From Siphonodentalium dalli (taxonomy: Eukaryota > Mollusca > Scaphopoda > Gadilida > Siphonodentaliidae), in contig CP136066.1 of the NCBI GenBank assembly GCA_032622095.1, positions 98,541,319-98,605,318 on the forward strand: 64,000 nucleotides of DNA, in the 5' to 3' direction. Every line of letters begins with the position of its first letter. The stretch's first letter is position 1. The translations under genes were made by a program, and so were the position numbers. Below, piece by piece: positions 11,104 to 24,300 of this stretch. The notes below the pieces were generated by a model. That model was given only the letters and a program-made list of their open reading frames with translations, ran no database searches and had not been told where the DNA came from.

Positions 11104-12736
11104 GTATATGTATAGGTTACTTATGTATGGTTTTAACCCTTCCATGACTGGAGCTTCCTGAAATTTTTTGAAAACCCTGTGATAATGTATTCCTTTATAT
11201 ATATGCGAGTCTCCCATAGGGAGCCTCACATAAATAAGAGAATGCATTGGCCTTACAATATTTACCTTAACCTTGAATGCCAGTGCATTCTCTTATATAT
11301 GGGAGGCTCCCTATGGGAGACTCGCATATATAGGAGAATGCACTGGCACAGGCTCTTTAATGCTGCACCAGCGCAGATCCCATTATGAAAGGGTTAAGGG
11401 AGAATCTAGCCTCTAACTACATGTAACTAATAGCAATCATAGTTTGATGTATATAACAATATGGTAATTATACTCCCATGGACGAAGTGGATGGTGGATA
11501 TACTGGATGCGTCTGGTTCTCCATCCATCTACTGTAGCTGTCCGTCTGAGGCTCTGAGCAGACATTTCAGCCATACTTTTTATCGGATCTCAATAAAATT
11601 GATGTTGGCCATCAGGTGGGTTTTCAGAGAAGTATTAAATGACGTTACTAGCATTTGCTGTTCTTATTATGCCCCCGACTTGAAGTCGGCGGGTATATAG
11701 TCGATGTCTCTGTCCGTCCGTACGTACGTCGAGCCGTCCGTCCGTCCGTCATACCATCCGTCCGTACAAACATTTTGCATTATTGTTCAGCAACCGCTAG
11801 GCAGATTTAGCTGATATTTGGTATGGTGATAGAGCAGCATGGGGGAACAGCTACATGCATGGCGCGGGTTTCGTCCACCCATTTTTACCAGAGTTATGGC
11901 CCTTTTTTTACTTAGAAAATTCAATTTTGTCCGTCCGTACAAACATTTTGCATTATTGTTCAGCAACCACTGGGCAGATTTAGCTGATATTTGGTATGGT
12001 GATAGAGCAGCATGGGGGGAAACAGCTACATGCATATCGCGGGTTTGTCCACCCATTTTCACCAGAGTTATGGCCCTTTTTTTACTTAGAAAATTCAATT
12101 TTTCCCTTGTTTTTTGGCCGTTCAAAATTTTTAATGATTCTTCATGTTTTATAGGAGTTAGGACATCGCAAGTATTTCTTATATTCCTGGTTCCTTTTAA
12201 TCGAGCCTGGACTGTTTCGGACATTTTACTTTGAAATTTTAATTCACTGTTTTAAATTTTTATCACCTTAAGTTTTAAACAGGGTCCGCGCTGGACCAAA
12301 ATTTACTTTAGCCAAATAATTTGCCAAATGAAAATATTTTTTGCCAAATTCTATTAGAATATGCCAATTGTTATCCCTGATAGTATCATTTTCTGCAACC
12401 TTCATTGAGTTTAATGTTTCGACACTCATGGTTTAAATGGCATTTTATGTCGATAGGAAAGCAGTTAGTTATAATTATACACGCTTGTGGTTTAACATAC
12501 AACAATAAACCAATCACCGATCAATACAATGGTAGAAGAGTTGCTTCATCGGAAGGTAACGTCACAAGATGATTAGGTATCACACTAAATACTGGTAATC
12601 CCTCCACCCATTGATAATGTTACCAGATTAACTGCAACTTAATGGAGGTGTTAACTTTTCCGAAACCATATAAAACACCACTAATAAAATTATAATATCT
12701 ATTATATATTTTGAAAGATCTGTGTGTGTATGTGTT

Positions 12737-12767
<31 letters not shown>

Positions 12768-13613
12768 TTGAAATCGATGGAATCCAAAACGACTAAGCCA
12801 ATTTCGATGAAACTTGGTATTTGGATGTGTTTTCGGCCGGAGACGAACATAGGCATATTTATTTGTCCGTGCGAGGTCAACTTTTCACGTGCGGAGGTCA
12901 AATCTATTTTTACACCGTTTTGCGCTAATATATTTCAGTTCGGTGCTCACAAATCGATTCGATATAGCGCGAATAATAAATTGCCAGTCATATAATTTGC
13001 ACGGTTAGAATCTGTGGCGTTTCCTCTTTCCAACGATATATAATATGTATGTATCCGTTTTAGTTATCTGCCTCAATTATTAGGTACAAGTGGTGCGATC
13101 TTTTATCAGGATAAAATCAAGCGTAAATTCTATGACGTCGTCAGAGGTCATAAAGTTAGATTACGTTAACTCTCACCCTGCCGATGCATTTGACTGTGTC
13201 GCGTTAACTCACCACCGACCGAGGTATCCGCAAATGACATTGGGCTATATATCTCGGAAACGGGTGTAGCTATCGACTTGAAATTTGGTATGTGAATGTA
13301 TCTTGCCCCGGATACGAATTTTATCGGGTCGCCGAGCACGTGCGACGCCAGCTTCGCGCATGCGCAGACGAGATCTCGGAAACGAGTTGAGATATTGACT
13401 TTAAATTTGGTATGTGAATGTATCTTGCCCCGGATACGAATTTTATCGGGTCGCCGAGCACGTGCGACACCAGCTTCGCGCATGCGCAGACCAGATCTAG
13501 GAAACGGGTGGAGCAATCGACTTGAAATTTGGTTTTTTAATAGCCCGGACGAAGTCGGGTCACCTTCTAGTCTATTATATATTTTGAAAGATCTGTGTGT
13601 GTATGTGTTTGTT

Positions 13614-13644
<31 letters not shown>

Positions 13645-14487
13645 TTGAAATCGATGGACTCGAAAACGACTAAGCCAATTTCGATGAAATTTGGTATTTT
13701 AGGGTATTTTCGGCCGGAGACGAACATAGGCATATTTATTTGTCCGTGCGAGGTCAACTTTTCACGTGCGGAGGTCAAATCTGTTTTTACGCCGTTTTGC
13801 GCTAATATATTTCAGTTCGGTGCTCACAAATCGATACGATATAGCGCGAATAATAAATTGCCAGTCATATAATTTGCACGGTTAGAATCTGTGTGGATTC
13901 ATCTTTCCAACGATATATAATATGTATGTATCCGTTTTAGTTATCTGCCTCAATTATTAGGTACAAGTGGTGCGATCTTTTATCAGGATAAAATCAATGC
14001 GTAAATTCTATGACGTCGTCAGAGGTCATAAAGTTAGATTACGTTAACTCTCACCCTGCCGATGCATTTGACTGTGTCGCGTTAACTCATCACCGGCCGA
14101 GGTATCCGCAAATGACATTGGGCTATATATCTCGCAAACGGGTGTAGCTATCGACTTGAAATTTGGTATGTGAATGTATCTTGCCCCGGATACGAATTTT
14201 ATCGGGTCGCCGAGCACGTGCGACGCCAGCTTCGCGCATGCGCAGACGAGATCTCGGAAACGGGTTGAGATATTGACTTTAAATTTGGTATGTGAATGTA
14301 TCTTGCCCCGGATACGAATTTTATCGGGTCGCCGAGCACGTGCGACACCAGCTTCGCGCATGCGCAGACCAGATCTAGGAAACGGGTGGAGCAATCGACT
14401 TGAAATTTGGTTTTTTAATAGCCCGGACGAAGTCGGGTCACCTTCTAGTCTATTATATATTTTGAAAGATCTGTGTGTGTATGTGTT

Positions 14488-14527
<40 letters not shown>

Positions 14528-17500
14528 AAATCGATGGAATCCAAAACGACTAAGCCAATTTCGATGAAACTTGGTATTTGGATGTGTTTTCGGCCGGAGA
14601 CGAACATAGGCATATTTATTTGTCCGTGCGAGGTCAACTTTTCACGTGCGGAGGTCAAATCTATTTTTACACCGTTTTGCGCTAATATATTTCAGTTCGG
14701 TGCTCACAAATCGATTCGATATAGCGCGAATAATAAATTGCCAGTCATATAATTTGCACGGTTAGAATCTGTGGCGTTTCCTCTTTCCAACGATATATAA
14801 TATGTATGTATCCGTTTTAGTTATCTGCCTCAATTATTAGGTACAAGTGGTGCGATCTTTTATCAGGATAAAATCAAGCGTAAATTCTATGACGTCGTCA
14901 GAGGTCATAAAGTTAGATTACGTTAACTCTCACCCTGCCGATGCATTTGACTGTGTCGCGTTAACTCACCACCGACCGAGGTATCTGCAAATGACATTGG
15001 GCTATATATCTCGGAAACGGGTGTAGCTATCGACTTGAAATTTGGTATGTGAATGTATCTTGCCCCGGATACGAATTTTATCGGGTCGCCGAGCACGTGC
15101 GACGCCAGCTTCGCGCATGCGCAGACGAGATCTCGGAAACGAGTTGAGATATTGACTTTAAATTTGGTATGTGAATGTATCTTGCCCCGGATACGAATTT
15201 TATCGGGTCGCCGAGCACGTGCGACACCAGCTTCGCGCATGCGCAGACCAGATCTAGGAAACGGGTGGAGCAATCGACTTGAAATTTGGTTTTTTAATAG
15301 CCCGGACGAAGTCGGGTCACCTTCTAGTCTATTATATATTTTGAAAGATCTGTGTGTGTATGTGTTTGTTTGTTTGTGTGTGTGTGTGTGTGTATGTGTG
15401 TGTTTGAAATCGATGGACTCGAAAACGACTAAGCCAATTTCGATGAAATTTGGTATTTTAGGGTATTTTCGGCCGGAGACGAACATAGGCATATTTATTT
15501 GTCCGTGCGAGGTCAACTTTTCACGTGCGGAGGTCAAATCTGTTTTTACGCCGTTTTGCGCTAATATATTTCAGTTCGGTGCTCACAAATCGATACGATA
15601 TAGCGCGAATAATAAATTGCCAGTCATATAATTTGCACGGTTAGAATCTGTGTGGATTCATCTTTCCAACGATATATAATATGTATGTATCCGTTTTAGT
15701 TATCTGCCTCAATTATTAGGTACAAGTGGTGCGATCTTTTATCAGGATAAAATCAATGCGTAAATTCTATGACGTCGTCAGAGGTCATAAAGTTAGATTA
15801 CGTTAACTCTCACCCTGCCGATGCATTTGACTGTGTCGCGTTAACTCATCACCGGCCGAGGTATCCGCAAATGACATTGGGCTATATATCTCGGAAACGG
15901 GTGTAGCTATCGACTTGAAATTTGGTATGTGAATGTATCTTGCCCCGGATACGAATTTTATCGGGTCGCCGAGCACGTGCGACGCCAGCTTCGCGCATGC
16001 GCAGACGAGATCTCGGAAACGGGTTGAGATATTGACTTTAAATTTGGTATGTGAATGTATCTTGCCCCGGATACGAATTTTATCGGGTCGCCGAGCACGT
16101 GCGACACCAGCTTCGCGCATGCGCAGACCAGATCTAGGAAACGGGTGGAGCAATCGACTTGAAATTTGGTTTTTTAATAGCCCGGACGAAGTCGGGTCAC
16201 CTTCTAGTAATATATATTTTTCAACTTTATTGAGGAATTAAAAAGTGACTTGCCAAAACTTTTGCCAAATGAAAATATTTTTTGCCAAATGTGAATTATT
16301 TTTGCCATTGGAAAATTTGGCAAGTGGCAGCGCTAACCCTGGTTTTAAACCTTCTTATATGTGACTGCAGTTGAAGGATGGCTCATGGAGAGGTGTGGCT
16401 ACTTAATGTCCGAAAAAATGTGTTCACTGATGAATTTGGTAAGGCAATCTGTAAATCCAAATTAGACATTCACCAGTCAATGAGTGTTTATGAAGAGATC
16501 GGGGAGTCAGAAATACTTATGTTCAAGACGTGTACATATGATGTCGATTATTTATGGCATCTCTAACTGTACCAAAATGTACAAACTTTCCGTAACTTAA
16601 TGTGCTCATTCAAGTATGACTGACTTCTCTGGAAAGTGTTTGTGCCATATCAGACAATGTGTCATTCAAATTCTATCACCAAGATCTCAACAGTAATTTT
16701 CAGATTTTTGGTTGAATCTGTTGTGTCATTTTCACGAGTGAAACAAACTTCCTGTTGGACTAATTCCAAGTGCAGTGAACTGTGTTTTAATGTTGATATG
16801 TTATTAATTGTTTCAGTCATTCCTCTTGTATTTTACCCATTTGACATGGGTGCGCTGTTAAATCACCAGCGGAATCTCAATAAAACCATTACCATATTCC
16901 TCTATCTTCATCTGGAAATATTGTTTTGTGTCCATTTAAGCATATTTCTCAGTCACAGGTTATCGTATCTCGATGAAATTTGGTAAGGATGTTGTCTTTC
17001 AGTGAAGTATCCAATGATATATCACTGAGTAATACTGAGTCAACTGATGATATTCCATCCACAAACTGGACAACTTATAGAACACCATTATTCTATTAAA
17101 GGTACGCAATCCGATTCAGTGGTCATGATCAGATTCCAACAACAACAACATTTCCTCGACTCCAAAGAAATAGTAATTAATTTAGGAGCGTTAATTTGGA
17201 TTATGTATCTTTAATGTATCAGTTTTCTTAGAAAAAGAAATACAATTGTTATATCTGTGACACCTGGTTGGAAATCAATTGCTGTGAAAATACATTTGTT
17301 TGAGTTATTCCTTTCAAAATTAGGCAATATGTTACAGGCTTTATAAGTAGCAGCTGTTGTCTCTATTGCTAAGCCTCTGAACATGGTCATATGCTCTGTT
17401 AACATTATAGGCCAATGGATGAATTGTATGGTAATGACTCTATTTTTAAAGTGCCTCAATGCGTTCATGGTGGGTATAATTTAGCCAAAAAATCATCCAG

Positions 17501-20399
17501 ATGTTTATAAACCATTATTACTAATTATATGTATAGTCTATATCAGTTTAGGAGATGCATATATTGATTGTTTTATATCATATGGATAAAAGAGCTACTC
17601 TCATTATAAAGATGCACAATCCAATTCAACGGTCCCCATATCATCCAGTTACAACAATGGAATTTCACAAAAAGGCAGTATACAGTAACGCCCTAAGTAA
17701 TTGACCTCTTAACCAAAGCAGAATTATGGGTAACTTTTCAGGATTTAGTCGGAAATATGGCTTGTTGCCATTCATCGGAAAGCTCTCGATGAATGGCAAC
17801 AAGCCATATTTCCGACTAAATCCTGAAAAGTTACCCATAATTCTGCTTTGGTTAAGAGGTCGATTACTTAGGGCATTACTGTAGTTATCCATATTAGTTT
17901 ATTACAAATAAATACTCACAACAAAACCAACCAAGCATGATATCATATTTGCCACAACAGTCCTGTAATAATTTTTTTTCTTAGAAGTTTGGATGGTGAG
18001 CGAGTGTGGTTTACAACTTCCATATATGGTGATGCCTATTCAAAGTGGAATTCCCCCAACACGTTTCATCACAAATGTAAACAAACTCTAATTGCACGTA
18101 TAACCGGTATGCGTTATATAACATTTCTATTTGTATGAATAAAACATGATTTATGTCGATTCAGAAATAAGTGTATGTATGTATCCACATGTCAATTATC
18201 ACAATATACCTTTATTTTGTGGCTGGCGAAACTTTGAATTGTCTTATATTCTGAAAAGATTTTGAAATCAAGCCATGGAAATATAGCGCAAAACATGACA
18301 TTACGTGACCTCTCGAACTCCGGTGACAGTGTGCGCACATCTCTGAATTTCTGTAAGAAGTCAGTAGAATATTTGTTAGGCTGACAAATATTTAAGGTGG
18401 ATAAAGCTAACAGATTTCAAAAATCTAAATCGGACATATACATGTATGCCCATACAGCCACTCACATATATAAGAGAATGTATTGGCACAGGGTCTTTAA
18501 TGATGCACCAGTGCAGCTCCCGTCATGAAAGGGTTAAGAATTATGGCCCATTATATCCCAGATTTTATATGACAGAATTCATTTAAAATATTTCAGCCTC
18601 CCATCAACACTTGAAAAAAAAAGGGACTGAAATCATATGCTGCTACATATCTTGATATTCGATTATTCCGCAGGTAACATTTGTGGACTTTAAGAGTGCA
18701 TTTCTGAGTGTTCTCGCACAAGTACAGGCGCTGAATAGTGACACCGAAGATGAGTTTGATACAGATGAGATTTTTCCTGTTGATAATATTGGTAAGTTAA
18801 GCCTTTCTATACTAAATACTCATGGACAAGTTGTTCCCTTAAGAAATGTTCAGATAATAATGACAATAACCTGGCTGAACATTTCCCATCACTGAGTATG
18901 AATCCTTCTGCTCTTATATAATCTGTTTTCTGCCTGTCATATACTGAGCACCCCTTCAAATTAATAATAGACCATTCCAATATACAATGTTATAACTGGG
19001 TGAGAGAATCCATTTAGTATAGACTCTGGCAGGAGAGTGGAGCGAAAGGGTCGTGATTGCTTCGATCCGATTAGTTCCTCTTTTGTCAGAGCGTTGAGCA
19101 CGGGTGAGTCGTGTGGCCACGCCTCCGGGTGCAGCTGCCCCCGTGCTTAACGCCAGTGAGACGGTTTTGGATTAGGCTTATGGATTTAATCCCAGACGCC
19201 GTGTTGGCTGCAGTGCAAAGGTGTTCGGTAGTGGACATTGCTAACTGGAGTCTCCAGTCTAGCAGGGGCTACCTGACCCTTTGCCTGGAGTTCCGGACTG
19301 AAGATGCTGGCATCCAGAGATCACAAGCCCGGGACACCAACTCCAAGACTGCCTCCTGTCATATGAGTGGGAAGAAGAAAGGGCCGCCCAAGAAGAAGAC
19401 GCTTTCAAGGAGAAGAAGGGACGCAGCCAGACGTGTGAAATGGAAGAAAAAGAATGGGGGTGACCATTGATCTGCCGGTCACCCCTCCCCGTGTGGTTCA
19501 GCCGTCCAGGGTCATAGCCGGCAGGTCAAAGTTGTCTGAGAGACGCCCAGACGACTCGACCTGCATGGAGACCGACGACATCGTACCAGCTAGCAGGGAC
19601 TCTGTGGATCTGCCGGAGGTCCCTGCTGTCGTCGTCGAGGCGAGCGGAGACAGGGACGTGGACTCCACCCCAGATGTTCCTGCCGCCAGCTTCGACGTGG
19701 AGTTGGATAGCCTTCCACCTAGGACACCGGAGTACGTACCATCACATCCCGGTGTCCTCCATCTCCACCACCACCACAGAAAAGGAGCAGGCACCAACAC
19801 CCCCTGCTGCTGCTGAAGATTGGTTACTAGAACACCATGAAAGGATAAGGAAATCTAAAGAAATCGTCGCAGATTCAGAAAAATTTCGAGAAGAAACTAG
19901 ACAGTACATGAAAGAACAAAACCAAAGATATGAAGAATAAAACCAAAGAACTGAAGCGATGTCACAACAAATGAGACAACAACGACAACAACAACATGAA
20001 TCCTCACCATCTTCAGCGGAGAAGCCTAACTCCAAAAAAGAAAAGAAAAAAAAAATAAGAAATAATCAAGACAAAAAATGCTTTTTTTTTTTTTTTTTTT
20101 TATGAATTCTAAATAAAGCTTGAAAAATGAGGGATTAAGGGGAGTTACCATTCGGTGCTTCCGACAATCCCGAGCTAGCCCCCCGAACCACTCACTTATA
20201 TTTAGTATAGAACGGGTCAAAACAGTTGGCAGTTAACTAACGGACCTGAAAACCTTAACCTCTTCATGACAGGAGCTGCGCTGGTGTCGCATTAAAGATA
20301 TTGTATCAGTGCTCCCATAGAGAGCCTCGTACATATAGAGAATGCACTGGCTTACAAGGTCAATATGTATGTATATATATATATATATATATATACTAG

Positions 20400-20431
<32 letters not shown>

Positions 20432-21356
20432 TACTAGAAGGTGACCCGACTTCGTCCGGGCTTTGACCTTGAATTGTCTATTTTGAAGGCCAAGGTCAAG
20501 TGGGGTCACGATTTGACCCGTCCAAAACACAGTGCCCGAACAAAAGTACCCGACAAAAGTACCCGTCGAAATCCATCCGGTTTTACCCGATTTGACCTTG
20601 AATTGACCATTTTGAAGGTCAAGGTCAGGTGGACCAACACCCCAAAAATGGTGGAAATCGGCCCAGCGGATACCGGGAAATCGGCCCAGCGGATACCGAG
20701 ATACCCTATGCATCAAATTTCGTCCGTAAAAATCCGCCAGTTTAACCCGATTTGATTTCCACTGAAGTATATAAACGCGCCTCATATACACACGCTCATT
20801 AATTATCAAGTTTCAACGTAAAGATAAATTACCATCGGTGCCCGAGATATCGCCAAGACGTCTGAAACAGTCAAATGCATCGGCCGGAGAAGAGTTAACG
20901 TGATCTAACTTTATGACCTCTAACGACGTCATAGAAGTTACGCATTGTTTTTACCCTGATAGAAGATCGTACCACTTCTTCTTAATAATTGAGGCAGATA
21001 ACTAAAACGGATACATACATATTATATATCGTTGGAAAGAGGAAACACGAAAGATTCTCATAGTGTCATTATTATGACTGGCATGTTATTATTCGCGCTG
21101 TTTCGAATCGATTTGTAAGCACCGAACTGAAATATATTAGCGCAAAACGGCGTAAAAACAGATTTGACCTCGGCACGTGAAAAGTTGACCTCGCACGGAC
21201 AAATTAATAGGCCTATGTTCGTCCCCGGCCGAAAATACCCCCACATACCAAGTTTCATCGAAATCGGGTGGGCCGTTTTTGAGTTCATCGCGAACACACA
21301 CACAGACACACACACAGACACACACACAGACACACAGATCTTCCAAAATATATAAT

Positions 21357-21397
<41 letters not shown>

Positions 21398-24300
21398 AGA
21401 ATGCACTGTTAGTATTTTATTGAATCATCAATTAATAAGGCTTAAAACCACCATGTTTTAATTTTAGAAGGAGATGGTAATGGGAGATTGTCTGGAATTA
21501 ACGAAGACAACACAAGTGCTGATGTCAGCGAGACTCTCACATCAGAATCGATATCACCGAATGCCTCAATCCACAATAAGCGAAGGATGACAAAATCATC
21601 AAAAGAAGCTGATAAGGTTAGTAGAAAAAATAATTAGTTTTGAGAAAAAGTTTGCATTTTCATTTTGTAGGATAATTTTGTTACAATTATTTGTTTTAAC
21701 CCTTCATGTCGGGAGCGGAAATGGTGCAACATTAAAGAACCTGTGCCAATGCATTCTCTTATATATGCGAGTCGACCATAGGTCGCCTCGCATATATAAT
21801 AGAATGCATTGGCCTAATAATTTTTTTATATTTTTTTTTATCAATTTTTCTTACATACTTTAACAATTTTTATCATTTTTTATCATTTTATAAACATTTT
21901 TTTTATCATTTTGTCTTATATTCTTTAACAAATTTTTCATTTTTTCTTACATTCTTTAACAATTTTTTTTATCATTTTTTCTTACATTCTTTATTAATCT
22001 TTATAATTTTTTCTTACATTCTTTAACAATTTTTAAATTTTTTATCATTATTTCTTACATTCTTTGCCAATTTTTTCATAAATTTAAAAAAAATGTTTTT
22101 AATTTTTTCTTACATTTTTTAACAATTTTAAAAATAATAGAAAATTTGTTTGGCCAATGCATTCTCTTATATATGCGAGATGACCTAAGGTCGACTCGCA
22201 TATATAACAGAATGCATTGGGCACAGGATTTTCGCAAAAATTCAGGAAGCTCACATCATGAAAGGGTTAAAGTTTTTGAAAAAAAATAATTTGGCGCCAA
22301 TTGTCCGTATTTTCAGGATAGCAGTGATTGCTCAGATAATAAATTTCTGAAAAGGAAACATGACGAGCAGTCGGATTCAGAAACCCAGAAGATTAGCTCC
22401 GAGACATACGAGACTGAAGGTGAGCCCTGTTCAGACATTATTTGTATGATTGCATGCTTCAAGTTAATATGGCTTCAGTTCAATGATTCTTGTACACCTG
22501 TTCTTAAAAGACAATGTATCATATTGTTAGTTAGATAACTATCCAGTAAAGTTACACTGTACCTAGTGGAATTAAATTTGTTGTTGACATTAAACCAATC
22601 CGTAACTATATTGTTACTAAATGCATTCTCCCACCCAGTTATAAAAGTGCAGAAGAATTCATATTCTTCGGTGTGAAATATTAAATAATTTAGTTCAACA
22701 AATGACCTATGACGATTACAAAAATAATTAGTAGCATGTTCATATATATTAAGGGACGCATAGCTGGAACAATAAATAACAAACTCTTTGCCAAAGAAAA
22801 TGGGAGATTGTCTGGAACATAATGCCCTAAATAATCGACTCCTTAACCACAGCAGAAGTATGGATAATTTTTCAGGATTTAGTCGGAAATATAGCTTGTT
22901 GCCATTCATCGGAAAGCTCTCAGTGAGAGCTTTCTGATGAATGGCCACAAGCCATATTTCTGACTAAATCCTGAAAAGTTACCCATAATTCTCCTGTGGT
23001 TAAGGAGTCGATTATTTAGGGCATTACTGTATTTCAAGTTAATATGGCTTCAGTTCAATGATTCTTGTACACCTGTTCTTAAAAGAGGATGTATCATATT
23101 GTTAGTTAGATAACTATCCAGTAAAGTTACACTGTACCTAGTGGAGTGATATTTGTTGTTGACATTAAACCAATCCTTAACTCTTTCGTTACTAAATGGA
23201 TTCTCCCACCCAGTTATAAAAGAGCAGAATGATTCATATTCTTTGGTGTGAAATATTAAATAATTTAGTTCAACAAATGACCTATGACCGTTCCAAAAAT
23301 AATGAGTAGCATGTTCAGATATATTAAGGGATGCATAGCTGGAAACAATAAATAACAAAATTGCCAAAGAAAATGGGAGATTGTCTGGAACATACAGTAA
23401 TGCCCTAAATAATCGACTCCTAAAACCACAGAAGAATTATGGGTAATGTTTCAGGATTTAGTCGGAAATATGGCTTGATGCCATTCATCTCAAAGCTCTC
23501 AGTGAGAGCTTTCTGATGAATGGCAACAAGCCATATTTCCAACTAAATCCTGAAAAATTACCCATAATTCTGCTGTGGTTAAGTAGTCGATTATTTAGGG
23601 CATTACTGTATGTTCGTATGACTGTTAGTTTAACTTATTATCTGAACATTTCCTAAGGATACTACTCGCCATTGAGTATTAGTAAAGAAAGTGTTAAGCT
23701 CCTGGCTGATAGGAAATAATAAAACCAGTTATCTATAAAAAACATGGCCGCCAGCAGCCATCTTGGATTTTACTATTTATATCACTTAATCCATTGGCAC
23801 ACATTACAAACCACATCCCTCATTTGATCTTCACCAAACTTCATATGGATCTGTTGGGTGACCTAGATGGGAGCCATTAATTTTGTCAAAAATTAGTTAA
23901 AACACATGGCTGCCAGTTGCCATCTTGGATTTTACTGTCATTGCATGACTAAATCCTTCGACACACCCTACAGGCCACATCCCTTAACATATCGTTATCA
24001 AACTTCATACAGATCTTTAGGGTGACATCCAGATGGGAGCCATCAATTTTCTCTGAAATTCATCAAAAGACCAGGCAATGTTGAGCCACATTTGTAATTC
24101 GGGCTCAATTTTTATATCCGGATAACTTGAACTAATGTTGACTGACTGATGCTTCAAACTGCTGCTGCTTTTAACCCTTTACCCAACAGAAGGGCCCTGT
24201 GCCAATGCATTCTCTTATATATGCGAGTCGACCATAGGTCGCCTCGCATATATAAGAGAATGCATTGGCTTAACACATTAAAAATTATAAAATTGTTAAA

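Larger units (their letters stand above)
12280..16341. mobile_element. 4.06-kb hAT-like element hosting a Helitron tetramer
   Basis: The terminal repeats CAGGGTCCGCGCTG and (complement) CAGGGTTAGCGCTG are flanked by an exact 8-bp duplication GTTTTAAA at 12272-12279 and 16342-16349. Both ends share GCCAAATGAAAATATTTTTT. CAGGG termini and an 8-bp duplication are the hAT signature. No transposase is visible; almost all of the interior is the Helitron array. Confidence 0.85.

Noticed and set aside
14044-15631. Open frames of about 200 codons on both strands in the Helitron array
   Set aside because: They repeat exactly with the DNA units, cross the TG tract and have no domain.
16378-16566. 62-codon open frame in intron 1
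   Set aside because: No recognisable domain; no evidence that it is spliced or expressed.
22475-23367. Two similar reverse-strand open frames that look like a duplicated protein
   Set aside because: The similarity follows the 575-bp DNA duplication, the frames run into the MITE, and no domain is recognised.
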